Counted from the first letter of the stretch, positions 14,488 to 23,560 are shown. The stretch: DNA of 25,293 nt from an uncultured Micavibrio sp. (GCA_937896295.1 CALBME010000183.1:1-25293); one strand, 5' to 3'. Translations and numbers: made by a program. Notes: a model not told the origin generated them from the letters alone.

Positions 14488-14680
14488 CCTATCAACCCAT
14501 TGTTAATAAATACTTTAAGACTCTTCTTTTGTTTTTATTGTCTTAAGCTTATTAAAATAACCAGATTTTTGAGGTGTGATCAATGGGTTTGGCGCATTAA
14601 ATGGCGATGTTATTTGCGTTTTTTTGTAATTAAATTACGCGCAAAGGGTGTTCTTTTTTATTATCAAGGAGTTGTGTTTT
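14488..14680. promoter_or_regulatory. AT-rich, hairpin-rich spacer between two accessory genes
   Basis: These 193 bases are strikingly AT-rich compared with flanking genes. Three inverted repeats are visible. TTAAGAC (14515-14521) pairs with GTCTTAA (14540-14546). GTAAT (14626-14630) pairs with ATTAC (14634-14638), nested inside TTTGCG (14613-14618) and CGCAAA (14640-14645). AACCCATTG, 14494-14502, pairs with CAATGGGTT, 14581-14589. It must contain the leader and probably the promoter of the phosphoribosyltransferase gene and the end of the hipA-like transcript. No coding sequence is evident in it. Confidence 0.55.
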
Positions 14681-16327
14681 TCAGGTGGGATTGTTGCGCA
14701 GACCGGGGATGACCGGGCGCAGCTGGGCCAGGATTTTTTCGCTCAGCTGGCTGTAAAGTCCGCGGCGGTTTCCTTCCTCGCCGCCCAGTGCGCTGTGGCG
14801 GGCCCGGGCGCCGAATTCCTTGTTCTTTTTATAGATGTCCGGGTCGAAGGGGTAATCGGGTGTTTTCGCGCCGATCTTGCGCGCGCGTTCGACTGCGATG
14901 GCGGCGGCCATCTGGGCATCGAATATCAGCATGGGGGCGTGTTTCAGATCGTGGACGAAAGGCGGAATGCTGTGCAGGGAATCGACCGCCGACTGTGCGA
15001 CCTTCGCCGCGATGTCGCGGATGAATGTTTCCGCTTCCGCGCGCGTGTCAAAAATGCAGTAGCGTTTTCCGCCGACGGAAATGCGCGGATTGTCCAGAAA
15101 ATCGATGAACGAATTCATGTTCAGCGTGTTGGCTGGCTTCCCTTCATAGATCGCGCCGCGGCCTTTCGGAATGCGCAGGTTGTAATACATCGACCCGCCG
15201 TCCTTGCCTGAAAACACGGACGGGCAGGAATCGTAAACCGGCGCAAAGCGCACATCGGTGATCTTTTTCGTTTTGGGGTCAACATAGATCAGCGTCGAAA
15301 AATTCTTGGCGTGCAGGTCGCCGTCATTGCTGGCCCATGCCAGGAAGATGCGTTTGAGCACGGCCTGCGCATTTATATAAATGCGGTCTTCCTTGTCGGG
15401 CGTAGCGGGCAGGTTTTTGCGCGAATAGTCGATGAAGCCCGCGACAAGATCATCGTAGCGAAACAGCCGGTGGTCGGTGGTTGCGTCATTCGCGGGGTCC
15501 TGTCCCAGGATACTGTAAAAATCCTGCAACAATACCCACGGTTCGTCCGTATCGCCGGGTTTTTTCGGAATATCGAAGCGTTCCACCGCAAGCAGCGGCG
15601 CGTAATCTCGCCCCTGATCGACAAGGGCAAAGTCATTCACTTCCATGCCGAGATCGCGCGCCTGGCGCAGACCCATCCATTCCAGCAGACCGTCACTTTC
15701 ACGGCCGCCGACCGTGGGATACTTGGCGAAGTGCGTGAATGACAGGCGTCCCAGCGCGGGCACCAGAATCGATCCCTGCAAATTCATGGGCAGTTTTGTC
15801 TGCTTGCCGGAAAAGCGGTGAGAGAAACGACCGATCCACTGACGTTTGAGCATGGCGTTGAATTCTTCGGTCCCTGCCATGCCGACAGGGCCGGCATAGG
15901 TGCCGTGAAAGGAATCGAGCACCGGGTCTTTTTCGTTTGCCAGCGCTGCGCCATGCACGTCCAGAATGGGAGTCGTGCCGTTAAACTGCGGCTTTATGGT
16001 TTCGTGTTCGCCGGTCGGGTGAAATGAAATGTTCGAAAGCGCGCGCATGCCGCGCTCGATATACTCGGCCTTGGTGGTGATGTTCAGAAGTTCGCCGAAC
16101 ATGCCAAGGTCGGGGTGCAGGTTGAAAACGGTCGCGGGCATGCCTTTGGCAAAGCGGCTTTGCGGAAAAAGCGCGTTGAGCGCCGGGTCCAGTATGGTCC
16201 ATTCGTATTCACCGGGCGCACGGATGGTCAGGCAGCCCACGGGCTTGCCGTACCAATCGACGCGGAATGAACCCATAGAGGGCATGATGTTTCCTGTACT
16301 GGCGTTTAAGTCCAGCGGCGGAGTCAT
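14681..16327 (-). CDS. HipA-family serine/threonine kinase, orphan (no HipB)
   Basis: HipA kinases phosphorylate translation factors (for example glutamyl-tRNA synthetase in E. coli) and induce dormancy. This 548-residue protein is longer than E. coli HipA (about 440). It has a HipA N-domain start (FRVDWYGKPVGCL, about 21-33) and SGKQTKLP (173-180), the loop where E. coli HipA has its regulatory serine. LSFTHFAKYP (195-204) carries the ATP-binding lysine, and ERFD (249-252) is conserved. The catalytic loop is NDGDLHAKNFS (334-344), with the metal-binding aspartate in APVYD (362-366). All key residues appear intact. The extra length lies mainly between about residues 84 and 165 and at the C-terminus. 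The ATG at 16327 has AAAGGG about 10 bases upstream. No HipB-type helix-turn-helix antitoxin is adjacent, so it may be a non-toxin HipA-like regulator. Confidence 0.85.
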   Translation of the reverse strand: MTPPLDLNASTGNIMPSMGSFRVDWYGKPVGCLTIRAPGEYEWTILDPALNALFPQSRFAKGMPATVFNLHPDLGMFGELLNITTKAEYIERGMRALSNISFHPTGEHETIKPQFNGTTPILDVHGAALANEKDPVLDSFHGTYAGPVGMAGTEEFNAMLKRQWIGRFSHRFSGKQTKLPMNLQGSILVPALGRLSFTHFAKYPTVGGRESDGLLEWMGLRQARDLGMEVNDFALVDQGRDYAPLLAVERFDIPKKPGDTDEPWVLLQDFYSILGQDPANDATTDHRLFRYDDLVAGFIDYSRKNLPATPDKEDRIYINAQAVLKRIFLAWASNDGDLHAKNFSTLIYVDPKTKKITDVRFAPVYDSCPSVFSGKDGGSMYYNLRIPKGRGAIYEGKPANTLNMNSFIDFLDNPRISVGGKRYCIFDTRAEAETFIRDIAAKVAQSAVDSLHSIPPFVHDLKHAPMLIFDAQMAAAIAVERARKIGAKTPDYPFDPDIYKKNKEFGARARHSALGGEEGNRRGLYSQLSEKILAQLRPVIPGLRNNPT

Positions 16328-16358
16328 TTAAGCGCGCCCTTTCTTTAAGGCGAGGCCT

Positions 16359-17624
16359 TCAAACGATCCCGTTATACAAATACAGCGATCCGCAGATAAC
16401 GATGCGCGCGCCGGGATCCTTCGAAGTTTGCAGAATTAACCCAACAGCTTCTTTTGTAAGGCTTTTTTCATAATGCGAGGTTAATAGCAAGTTTTTTGTA
16501 GCCGGATCGAGCCGTGCGGCCAGGTCGGCGGCGCTGCGCGGTTTGCGCGCCTGGGGCAGATCAACCAGGCTTAATGTGTTGTAAGCACCTGAAAGGGCTT
16601 TGAAAAACTGACGTTCGTCCTTGTCCGCGGCCAATCCTGCGATCAGGTGGACGGGTTTTTCCTCCCGCCACAGGCGCAGCTGCGCCGCCAGCGCCAGTGC
16701 GCCGGAATCGTTATGGGCCGCGTCGAACCACAATTCCCACCCCGCCGGCAAAAGGCCCGCAAGAGGGCCCGAGGTGATGCGCTGAAGCCGGGCGGGCCAT
16801 TCGGCCTGTACCAGCCCCTTGCGCTTGGCGGCATCACTTAAGGACAGGATACGGGCCAGCATCATGGCTACCGCGGCGTTTTCGACCTGATGGGCGCCGG
16901 TCAGGCTGGGCGCAGGGTAGCCGTCCGGCATGACCGCGTTGATAATGGGTGCGCCGATTTCGCGGGCGTGTGCCTGAAAGACGGGGATGACGGCGTCATC
17001 GTCCATCTGGCGCCCGATAACGCAGGGAACGCCGGGTTTCATGATGCCCGCTTTTTCAGCGGCGATTTTCTCAAGGCTGTCGCCCAGAAACTCGATGTGA
17101 TCGAAACTGATCTTGGTGATGGCGGTGGCCAGGGGCCGGTCGATGACGTTGGTGCAATCCAGCCGCCCGCCCATGCCTGTTTCAAGCAGCGTGATGTCGG
17201 CCGGGCTTTCTGCAAATGCCAGCATCGCCATGGCGGTCGTAAATTCAAAGAACGTGACCGGCGCGCCATCGTTTGCCGCATGCACGCGGTCATACAGATC
17301 GATCAGGCTGGAATCGTCGATCAATTTTCCGTGTATGCGGATGCGTTCATTAAAGGTGATGAGATGGGGCGATGTATAGACATTGACGGTTTTGCCGTCG
17401 GCTTCCGCCATCGCACGCAGGAACGCCAGCACGCTGCCCTTGCCGTTGGTTCCGGCGACGTGAATGACGTTTTTCAGTTTTTTGTGCGGACTGCCCAGTT
17501 TTTCAAGCAGGTCCAGATAGGGCGACGCGCCGAGCCGCAAGTCGATTTCGGTGCGATGAAGCGTATAGATGTAATTGAGACGCCGCGCGACGTCCGGGTT
17601 CGGGTGCGCGGCGTCGCTGGCCAT
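16359..17624 (-). CDS. folC: Bifunctional dihydrofolate/folylpolyglutamate synthase
   Basis: FolC joins glutamate to dihydropteroate and extends the polyglutamate tail of folates. At 421 residues it is normal for the family. The P-loop is AGTNGKGSVLAF (57-68), with TSPHL (84-88) and LETGMGGRLDCTNV (147-160). SFDHIEFLG (173-181) and EKAGIMKPG (190-198) supply the Mur-ligase-like active site. FDAAHN near residue 300 belongs to the C-terminal domain. The start ATG is two bases after the accD stop, so the two are cotranscribed; accD-folC adjacency is widespread in proteobacteria. A HipA-like gene follows in the same direction after about 30 bases, and may share the transcript. Confidence 0.97.
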   Translation of the reverse strand: MASDAAHPNPDVARRLNYIYTLHRTEIDLRLGASPYLDLLEKLGSPHKKLKNVIHVAGTNGKGSVLAFLRAMAEADGKTVNVYTSPHLITFNERIRIHGKLIDDSSLIDLYDRVHAANDGAPVTFFEFTTAMAMLAFAESPADITLLETGMGGRLDCTNVIDRPLATAITKISFDHIEFLGDSLEKIAAEKAGIMKPGVPCVIGRQMDDDAVIPVFQAHAREIGAPIINAVMPDGYPAPSLTGAHQVENAAVAMMLARILSLSDAAKRKGLVQAEWPARLQRITSGPLAGLLPAGWELWFDAAHNDSGALALAAQLRLWREEKPVHLIAGLAADKDERQFFKALSGAYNTLSLVDLPQARKPRSAADLAARLDPATKNLLLTSHYEKSLTKEAVGLILQTSKDPGARIVICGSLYLYNGIV

Positions 17625-17626
17625 GG

Positions 17627-18634
17627 TTAACCGCGTACGGCTTTCTTGCGTATCGGTACGATGTTGTCCTGTTCGGCAACGGCGCCTGCCGCGCGCGCCT
17701 TCGAATCAACCAGTTTGGCCTTGGCGCTGGTGGTGGAGGCAAGCTCCTTGCTTTCCTTCGCCTTGCGCTTGCCGGGACCGGCGAGGGGCTGAGTGAAAAA
17801 ACCGATGAGGCGGGCAATCATGGCGCGCTGGTCGAAACGGTTTACGACCATATCGACCATGCCGTGATCGACCAGGTATTCAGCGGTCTGGAAACCTTCG
17901 GGCAGGGCCTCGCGGATGGTTTCCTGAATGACGCGCTTGCCGGCAAAGCCGATCATCGCGCCGGGCTCGGCCATGTGAATGTCCCCGACCATGGCAAAGG
18001 ATGCGGACACGCCGCCGGTGGTGGGATCGGTCAGCAGAACCAGGTAAGGCAGGCCCGCTTCCTTCACCATCTGTACGGCGATGATGGTGCGCGGCATCTG
18101 CATCAGGCTGAGCGCGCCTTCCTGCATGCGTGCGCCGCCGGATCCCGGGATGATGAGCAGGGGCAGTTTACGTTTCACGGCTTCTTCCGCGGCCATGACG
18201 ATGGCCTCGCCCACGCCGGTGCCCATGGATCCGCCCTGAAAATCGAAATCGAACGCGGCAACAACCAGTTCACGGTTTTCGACGGCGCCGACGGCGACGA
18301 TCATCGCATCCTGGCGTCCGGTTTCCTCGCGCGCCTCTTTCAGGCGGTCGGCGTATTTTTTGCGGTCTTTGAATTTCAGCGGATCGCTCGGCACGCGCGG
18401 CAGTTTCAGGTCGTCGTAGCGGCCGTTATCGAACAAATGTTCGAGACGGTCTGCAACCGGCCAACGCAGGTGATAGCCGCAGTGATTGCAGGTGTTGAGG
18501 CGTTCCTTGAGGTCACGCTGGAACAGCATGCCTTCGCAGGACGGGCACTTGGTCCAGAGATTGTCCGGCACCTCTTTCTGGGATTCCACCAGCGAGCGGA
18601 TTTTCGGACGAATGAAATTGGAAAGCCAGTTCAT
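17627..18634 (-). CDS. accD: Acetyl-CoA carboxylase carboxyltransferase subunit beta
   Basis: AccD pairs with AccA to transfer the carboxyl group from biotin to acetyl-CoA, the first step of fatty acid synthesis. At 335 residues it is longer than E. coli AccD (304). The N-terminal zinc ribbon has Cys30, Cys33, Cys49 and Cys52. The carboxyltransferase core includes FDFDFQGGSMG and PGSGGARMQEG, followed by LTDPTTGGVSASFA and GFAGKRVIQET. A basic Lys/Ala-rich tail of about 50 residues extends past the core and is unlike the rest. An AAGAAGGG ribosome binding site precedes the ATG at 18634. The gene is 12 bases downstream of a TonB-dependent receptor, an unusual upstream neighbour; trpA is the normal one. 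Confidence 0.97.
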   Translation of the reverse strand: MNWLSNFIRPKIRSLVESQKEVPDNLWTKCPSCEGMLFQRDLKERLNTCNHCGYHLRWPVADRLEHLFDNGRYDDLKLPRVPSDPLKFKDRKKYADRLKEAREETGRQDAMIVAVGAVENRELVVAAFDFDFQGGSMGTGVGEAIVMAAEEAVKRKLPLLIIPGSGGARMQEGALSLMQMPRTIIAVQMVKEAGLPYLVLLTDPTTGGVSASFAMVGDIHMAEPGAMIGFAGKRVIQETIREALPEGFQTAEYLVDHGMVDMVVNRFDQRAMIARLIGFFTQPLAGPGKRKAKESKELASTTSAKAKLVDSKARAAGAVAEQDNIVPIRKKAVRG

Positions 18635-18646
18635 GCAATGCCCTTC

Positions 18647-20854
18647 TTAAAATTTAACCTTGGCCCGTACACCGAAGGTCCGGCCGTCCTGCGGGACGAC
18701 GAGCCAGGCGCGGCTGAAACCAGTGGTTGCATCAGACCAGGAGATGCCTACCGACGGGTCCCGTTCATTTAACGCATTGTCGACAAAAAATCCAGCATAG
18801 ACGGCACCCCTGGAAACCCCGGTCTGGAGGTTTAAAAGCGTGCGATTCCCGGTCTTTGCATAGTTTGCATTGTCCGTGTACTGGCTGGACTGGAAGCTGA
18901 GCTGGGCCGTGTTCACCCAATCCCAGTGCTGGTATTCCAGCGGGATGCGGTTTTGAATTTCCGCGCCGATATGGTGGGGTGAATAGCGAGGCAGCTGGTT
19001 GCCGCTAACGTCGCCGTTGGGTGCGTAGCCGACGATTCCGGCAAGGTCGGGGTCGTTGTATTTATCAAACTGGGCGTCCGCATAGGTGTAATAGATGCCG
19101 ATTTTGGTGTGATCGCGGATCTGCCAGTGCAGGCCGGTCTCAATGCCTTTGACCGTCGAGCTGGCATCGTTATCGAGGAAGAAGTTATTGGTGGTGCCTG
19201 CCGCGGAATAGGCCAGCACCTGCTGATCGATCCAGTCGATATAAAAGACGCCGGCATCCAGTGTCAGGCCGGTGGCGATCGGGATGTTTTTAAGACCCGC
19301 CTCGTACGTCCAGTTCACTTCCGGTCCGTAGACGCGCTGCGAGTCGTAAATGTTCTGGCGATCGTTGAAGCCGCCCGATTTGTATCCCCGCGCCGCGCTG
19401 ACATAGGCCAGCAGGCTTTCAGGGGTCTGTTGCCAGCTTAACGTGATCTTGGGCGTGAAGGCGCCCCAGTTGTCGGACAGGTCCAGCATGGTGCCGGACA
19501 GATCGCGGACGCTGGAGTCGAATTTTTTCCATTCTTTCTGGTAACGGCCGTCAAGTGTGATCTTGAAGTCATGGGGCAGGCCGTGCGACAGGCTGCCATA
19601 CAGGGCCGCCGTATGCGTAACGGAATCCGTGACCGCGCCGCCGGGACGGGTCTGGCCCAGAACGTAATACTGATCCATGCGGCGCGTGTGATTGAAGAAA
19701 CGATAAAGCGAGATACCGGCCAGCGCATCCCAGTTCTGACCCTGCGGCGTGTAGGTTACGCGCGCGTCGGCCTGTACATCGTTGCGGCGCGCATCGATGC
19801 CTGCGCGTGCCGCCTGTTGCGATGAATAATCGTCGTCACGGGCGAAGCGTGATTCTTCCGCGCTGCCGCCCAATGTAAACAACAATGCCGTTTCGTTGCT
19901 GAGTTTTTCGTTCCAGTCGAGACCAAGGCGCGTATGCGTGCGGGTATAGCCGTTATTGCCGACCTTGTTTGCCTCATATGGCGCACCAGATTCCGGCAGA
20001 TCGCCGCAGTAATAACGCAAGACGCCGTCCGATACGCGGGGCCCGCAATTGGCCGGCACCAGAAAGCCCTTGGGCTGGTCGTCATCATCGTGCACCCGCG
20101 TCAGGCGCAGGATGACATCGCGCGTGGCGTCGGGCAGATAGCGCAGCGACGCGCGGCCCGCCAGGGTTTTTTCGCCGCCGATATCGGGTCCGTTCGGCGT
20201 GGTATTTTTGAAAAAGCCGCCCCAGTCGCGGTCATACAGGGCAAGCCTGCCCATCACCGTATCGGTGATCGGCCCTGACACCACGGCGGTTGCCTGTTTG
20301 CGGTCCTTGGTGCCGTAGAGGACGTCGATGAAACGTTCCACCTCTTTCGTGGGTTTGGCGCTGGCGGCATTGATTGCGCCGCCGAAGGAATTACGGCCAT
20401 AGAGGGCATTCTGCGGTCCCTTGGCGGTTTCGATGCCTTCAAGATCGAAGCCGAGCGAGTTGATGGACGATCGGCCGGAAAGATAAAGACCGTCATTGAA
20501 GAACGCTACGGAAGGCTCGTCGCCCAGACCCGGCTGGATCAGGCCGCGCATGCTGGGGGCAGGATTGAAACGGCCAAAGGGGTCATTGAAGGAAAAACCG
20601 CTGACGGACGATGAAATATCCGTCGGGCTTTGCAGGCACAGCGCACTGATATCGTCTTTGCGGAAGACCTGTACGGTCTGGGGAATGGATTTTTCCGGTT
20701 CGGCGCGTTTGCGTACGGTGACATAGAGCGGTTTTTTGGACGTGTCGGTTTTGGCCGATGTTTTTGCAGGCAGCTGCGCTGCGCCCGCCACGGAGGAAAA
20801 TGCGCCAAGCAGCATGAGAGCGGCAATGCCGCGCGTGTAATTCCGAATTGTCAT
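18647..20854 (-). CDS. TonB-dependent outer membrane receptor
   Basis: A 735-residue outer membrane receptor of the iron-complex type. A signal peptide (residues 1-25, cleavage after AGA) is followed by a TonB-box-like LYVTV (43-47). The plug domain (about 50-165) contains PSMRGLIQPG and GPQNALYGRNSFGGAINAA. The rest is a beta-barrel rich in alternating aromatic residues and ends in Phe (VRAKVKF), as barrel-assembly substrates do. Two cysteines (VPANCGPRVSD and LRYYCGDLP) sit in one probable extracellular loop and could form a disulfide. No secretin/TonB short N-domain is present, so it is a transporter rather than a transducer. AGGGGA precedes the ATG. It lies 29 bases after trpA and 12 before accD with no visible terminator, so it appears to be cotranscribed with them. 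The ligand is unknown. Confidence 0.93.
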   Translation of the reverse strand: MTIRNYTRGIAALMLLGAFSSVAGAAQLPAKTSAKTDTSKKPLYVTVRKRAEPEKSIPQTVQVFRKDDISALCLQSPTDISSSVSGFSFNDPFGRFNPAPSMRGLIQPGLGDEPSVAFFNDGLYLSGRSSINSLGFDLEGIETAKGPQNALYGRNSFGGAINAASAKPTKEVERFIDVLYGTKDRKQATAVVSGPITDTVMGRLALYDRDWGGFFKNTTPNGPDIGGEKTLAGRASLRYLPDATRDVILRLTRVHDDDDQPKGFLVPANCGPRVSDGVLRYYCGDLPESGAPYEANKVGNNGYTRTHTRLGLDWNEKLSNETALLFTLGGSAEESRFARDDDYSSQQAARAGIDARRNDVQADARVTYTPQGQNWDALAGISLYRFFNHTRRMDQYYVLGQTRPGGAVTDSVTHTAALYGSLSHGLPHDFKITLDGRYQKEWKKFDSSVRDLSGTMLDLSDNWGAFTPKITLSWQQTPESLLAYVSAARGYKSGGFNDRQNIYDSQRVYGPEVNWTYEAGLKNIPIATGLTLDAGVFYIDWIDQQVLAYSAAGTTNNFFLDNDASSTVKGIETGLHWQIRDHTKIGIYYTYADAQFDKYNDPDLAGIVGYAPNGDVSGNQLPRYSPHHIGAEIQNRIPLEYQHWDWVNTAQLSFQSSQYTDNANYAKTGNRTLLNLQTGVSRGAVYAGFFVDNALNERDPSVGISWSDATTGFSRAWLVVPQDGRTFGVRAKVKF

Positions 20855-20883
20855 GAGGTCCCCTACTTGATAGCGGCGCTGTG

Positions 20884-21657
20884 TTATCGAAGCGCGGCGC
20901 TTAGTGATTTAACGAAGGCAGAAACGTTACCGTCCTCTTTGTTTGCTTCACTCACGATCGCCGAACCTACAACCACTGCATCTGCAAAGGCGGCAAATTC
21001 CCGGACATCGCCTGGGCCTTTGATACCAAATCCGACGGCCAGCGGCAAATCGGTTTGCTTACGAATTGATTCTACATGCTTTTTCACGGCTTCGACGTTG
21101 GCGCTGGCCGCGCCGGTGATGCCGGTGATTGAGACATAATATAAAAACCCGCCCGCCTTGGGCAGGATGGCCTGCAGGCGCGCATCGGTTGTGGTGGGCG
21201 TCACCAGCTTGACCAGATGAATGTCCGCAGCGCTGGCCAGCGCGTGCAGCGCGTCGTCTTCTTCCGGCGGCAGGTCGACGATGATCAGTCCGTCAACGCC
21301 TGCAGCCGACGCATCGCGAATAAAGGCGTCGTAGCCGTACTGGAACACCGGGTTGGCGTAACCCATCAGGACAATCGGCGTCGCCGTGTTGTGTTTGCGA
21401 AAATCGCGCACCATCTGCAGCGTCGTCTTCATGGACGCGCCTGCATCCAGCGCCCGCAGGGCCGATGCCTGAATGGTGGGGCCGTCCGCCATGGGGTCGG
21501 TGAAGGGCATGCCCAGTTCGATGATGTCCGCGCCATTGGCTGGCAGCTGATCGAGAATGGTTTGCGATGCCTTGATGCCGGGATCACCAGCGGTGATGAA
21601 GGTGATCAGTGCCGGGCGGTCGAGGCCAGCGAAGGTCGCATCGATGCGGTTGGTCAC
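20884..21657 (-). CDS. trpA: Tryptophan synthase alpha subunit
   Basis: TrpA cleaves indole-3-glycerol phosphate and passes indole through a tunnel to TrpB. The 257-residue length is typical. The catalytic Glu47 and Asp58 are in ADIIELGMPFTDPMADGP, with the same 11-residue spacing as the Salmonella enzyme (Glu49, Asp60). The phosphate-binding loop is in AVGFGIKGP near the C-terminal third, and LIIVDLPPEE and VSITGITGA are family segments. The start is GTG at 21657, which overlaps the trpB stop by four bases (GTGA); the longer frame to 21825 is only the shadow of trpB. It is the end of trpFBA, and a TonB receptor follows closely. Confidence 0.97.
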   Translation of the reverse strand: MTNRIDATFAGLDRPALITFITAGDPGIKASQTILDQLPANGADIIELGMPFTDPMADGPTIQASALRALDAGASMKTTLQMVRDFRKHNTATPIVLMGYANPVFQYGYDAFIRDASAAGVDGLIIVDLPPEEDDALHALASAADIHLVKLVTPTTTDARLQAILPKAGGFLYYVSITGITGAASANVEAVKKHVESIRKQTDLPLAVGFGIKGPGDVREFAAFADAVVVGSAIVSEANKEDGNVSAFVKSLSAALR

Positions 21658-22850
21658 AGGGTCACTCCGAAACGTTCGGCCACGGTGAAGATATCCTTGT
21701 CGCCGCGCCCGCAGAGATTCATGACGATGATGTCTTCTTTTTTCATCATCGGCGCCATCTTCATGACCTGTGCATAGGCGTGCGCGGGTTCCAGCGCGGG
21801 GATGATCCCCTCGAGTTTCGTGCACATCGCAAACGCCTCCAGCGCCTCGTCATCCGTGATTGAGACGTATTCGGCGCGTTTGGTGTCATGGAGGTATGCG
21901 TGTTCGGGGCCGATGCCGGGGTAGTCGAGTCCGGCGGAGATTGAATGCGCCTCCGTGATCTGGCCGTCTTCGCTTTGCAGCAGGTAGGTCATGTTCCCGT
22001 GGAGAATACCGGGTCTGCCGCCGGTCAGCGAAGCCGCGTGCTGTTTTTTAAGGCCGTGGCCACCGGCCTCGACACCCTGAATTTTCACCGATGCGTCATC
22101 CAGAAACGGATGGAACAGGCCCATGGCGTTGGAGCCGCCGCCGATCGCCGCGATCAGCAGATCGGGCAGGCGGCCTTCGCGTTCCAGCATCTGCGCGCGG
22201 GTTTCTTTACCGATAACGGATTGAAAATCGCGGACCATGGCGGGGTAGGGATGCGGCCCGGCCACCGTGCCAATGATGTAGAACGTGTCATGCACATTGG
22301 TGACCCAGTCGCGCATGGCTTCGTTCATCGCGTCTTTCAGCGTGCCGGCGCCGGATGTCACGGGGCGTACTTCCGCGCCCAGCAGTTTCATGCGGAAGAC
22401 GTTCGGTTTCTGGCGTTCGATGTCGGTTGCGCCCATGAAGACCGTGCATGGCAGGCCGAAGCGCGCGCAGACGGTCGCGGTGGCGACGCCGTGCTGGCCC
22501 GCGCCGGTTTCCGCGATGATGCGCGTCTTGCCCATGCGCAGCGCCAGAAGGATCTGGCCGATGGTGTTGTTGATTTTATGCGAACCGGTGTGATTGAGTT
22601 CGTCGCGTTTGAAATAGACCTTCGCGCCGCCGAGTTTTTTCGTGGTCGGTTCTGCGAAATACAGCGGGCTGGGGCGGCCGACATAGTCGCGCATCAGTTC
22701 ATCGAACTGGGCCCAGTATTTCGGATCGGATTTGGCATCCGCCCACGCCTTTTCGACATCGAGGATCAGGGGCATCAATGTCTCGGCGACATAGCGTCCG
22801 CCGTAAGGGCCGAAATGGCCGCGATCGTCAGGAAGGCTGTTCTTAAGCAT
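21654..22850 (-). CDS. trpB: Tryptophan synthase beta subunit
   Basis: TrpB condenses indole with serine using pyridoxal phosphate. The 398-residue length is normal and the sequence is a TrpB1-type protein. The N-terminal GHFGPYGGRYVAETLMP is the family signature. Lys92 in LNHTGSHKINN is the pyridoxal-phosphate lysine, Glu114 in AETGAGQHG is the catalytic acid, and GGGSNAMG is the phosphate-binding loop. HSISAGLDYPGIGPEH is also conserved. A TTG at 22868 is in frame, but the ATG at 22850 matches where the family begins. It overlaps the trpF stop by eight bases, so trpF, trpB and trpA are translationally coupled. Confidence 0.98.
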   Translation of the reverse strand: MLKNSLPDDRGHFGPYGGRYVAETLMPLILDVEKAWADAKSDPKYWAQFDELMRDYVGRPSPLYFAEPTTKKLGGAKVYFKRDELNHTGSHKINNTIGQILLALRMGKTRIIAETGAGQHGVATATVCARFGLPCTVFMGATDIERQKPNVFRMKLLGAEVRPVTSGAGTLKDAMNEAMRDWVTNVHDTFYIIGTVAGPHPYPAMVRDFQSVIGKETRAQMLEREGRLPDLLIAAIGGGSNAMGLFHPFLDDASVKIQGVEAGGHGLKKQHAASLTGGRPGILHGNMTYLLQSEDGQITEAHSISAGLDYPGIGPEHAYLHDTKRAEYVSITDDEALEAFAMCTKLEGIIPALEPAHAYAQVMKMAPMMKKEDIIVMNLCGRGDKDIFTVAERFGVTL

Positions 22851-23475
22851 GCCGGACACTATCCACAAACGCGGCGATTTTGGAAGCGTCTTTCACGCCG
22901 GGCGCCGACTCGACGCCCGAGGACACATCAACAGCGTCGGGAGTAAGCAGTTTCAAAGCGTTGCCGACATTGTCGGGGTTCAGGCCGCCAGCCAGCATCC
23001 ATGGCCGGGGGGATGTGTAGTTTTTGAGAATATCCCAATCGAAATTGCGGCCCGTGCCACCGGGCAGGTGGCTGCCTTCCACCCTGGCGTCGAACAGCAG
23101 CCAGTCGGCCACAGGCGCGTAGGCGTGCGCAGCGGTCACGTCATCGCGCGTGGCGACACGGACCGCCTTCATCACGGGCAGGCGGGTCAGGGATCTGATG
23201 GCGGCCACGCGGGCCGGGGTTTCGTCGCCGTGCAGCTGGATCATGCGCAAGGGCGCATGTGCCAGCACGCGGGTGAGCAGATCGTCCGCAGGGTCGACAA
23301 ACAGGCCCACCGTTTCAAGCCGCGCCGATTTTGCCAGCACACCGGCGGCGGCGGGATCGATGTTGCGCGGGGATTTTTCGAAGAAGACGAAACCGACAAA
23401 ATCGGCACCGGCGTCCTGCGCCGCCTGCAGGGCGTCGCGGGTGGTTACGCCGCAGATTTTGATTTTTGTCTTCAT
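22843..23475 (-). CDS. trpF: Phosphoribosylanthranilate isomerase
   Basis: TrpF isomerises phosphoribosylanthranilate in tryptophan synthesis. The 210-residue TIM-barrel has KIKICGVTT at the start, where Cys8 is the catalytic base. GADFVGFVFFEKSPRNI follows, then VGLFVDP and IQLHGDE (about 79-85). The catalytic aspartate lies in WLLFDARVEG, and GGLNPDNV and VDVSSGVESAPGVKD complete the phosphate-binding end. AAGGAC precedes the ATG at 23475. It is the first gene of trpF-trpB-trpA. The 150-base AT-rich region upstream should hold the operon promoter. Confidence 0.98.
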   Translation of the reverse strand: MKTKIKICGVTTRDALQAAQDAGADFVGFVFFEKSPRNIDPAAAGVLAKSARLETVGLFVDPADDLLTRVLAHAPLRMIQLHGDETPARVAAIRSLTRLPVMKAVRVATRDDVTAAHAYAPVADWLLFDARVEGSHLPGGTGRNFDWDILKNYTSPRPWMLAGGLNPDNVGNALKLLTPDAVDVSSGVESAPGVKDASKIAAFVDSVRHA

Positions 23476-23560
23476 GCCATCGAAGTCCTTGTTTTACCGT
23501 CTCTTTTCTACACTCGCTTTAGTTTGTTTTCAGGTTTTTGTTTTTTATATCTATCCCTTT

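Noticed and set aside
21658..21825. Longer trpA reading
   Set aside because: The added residues come from trpB in another frame; the GTG at 21657 fits the family length and overlaps the trpB stop.
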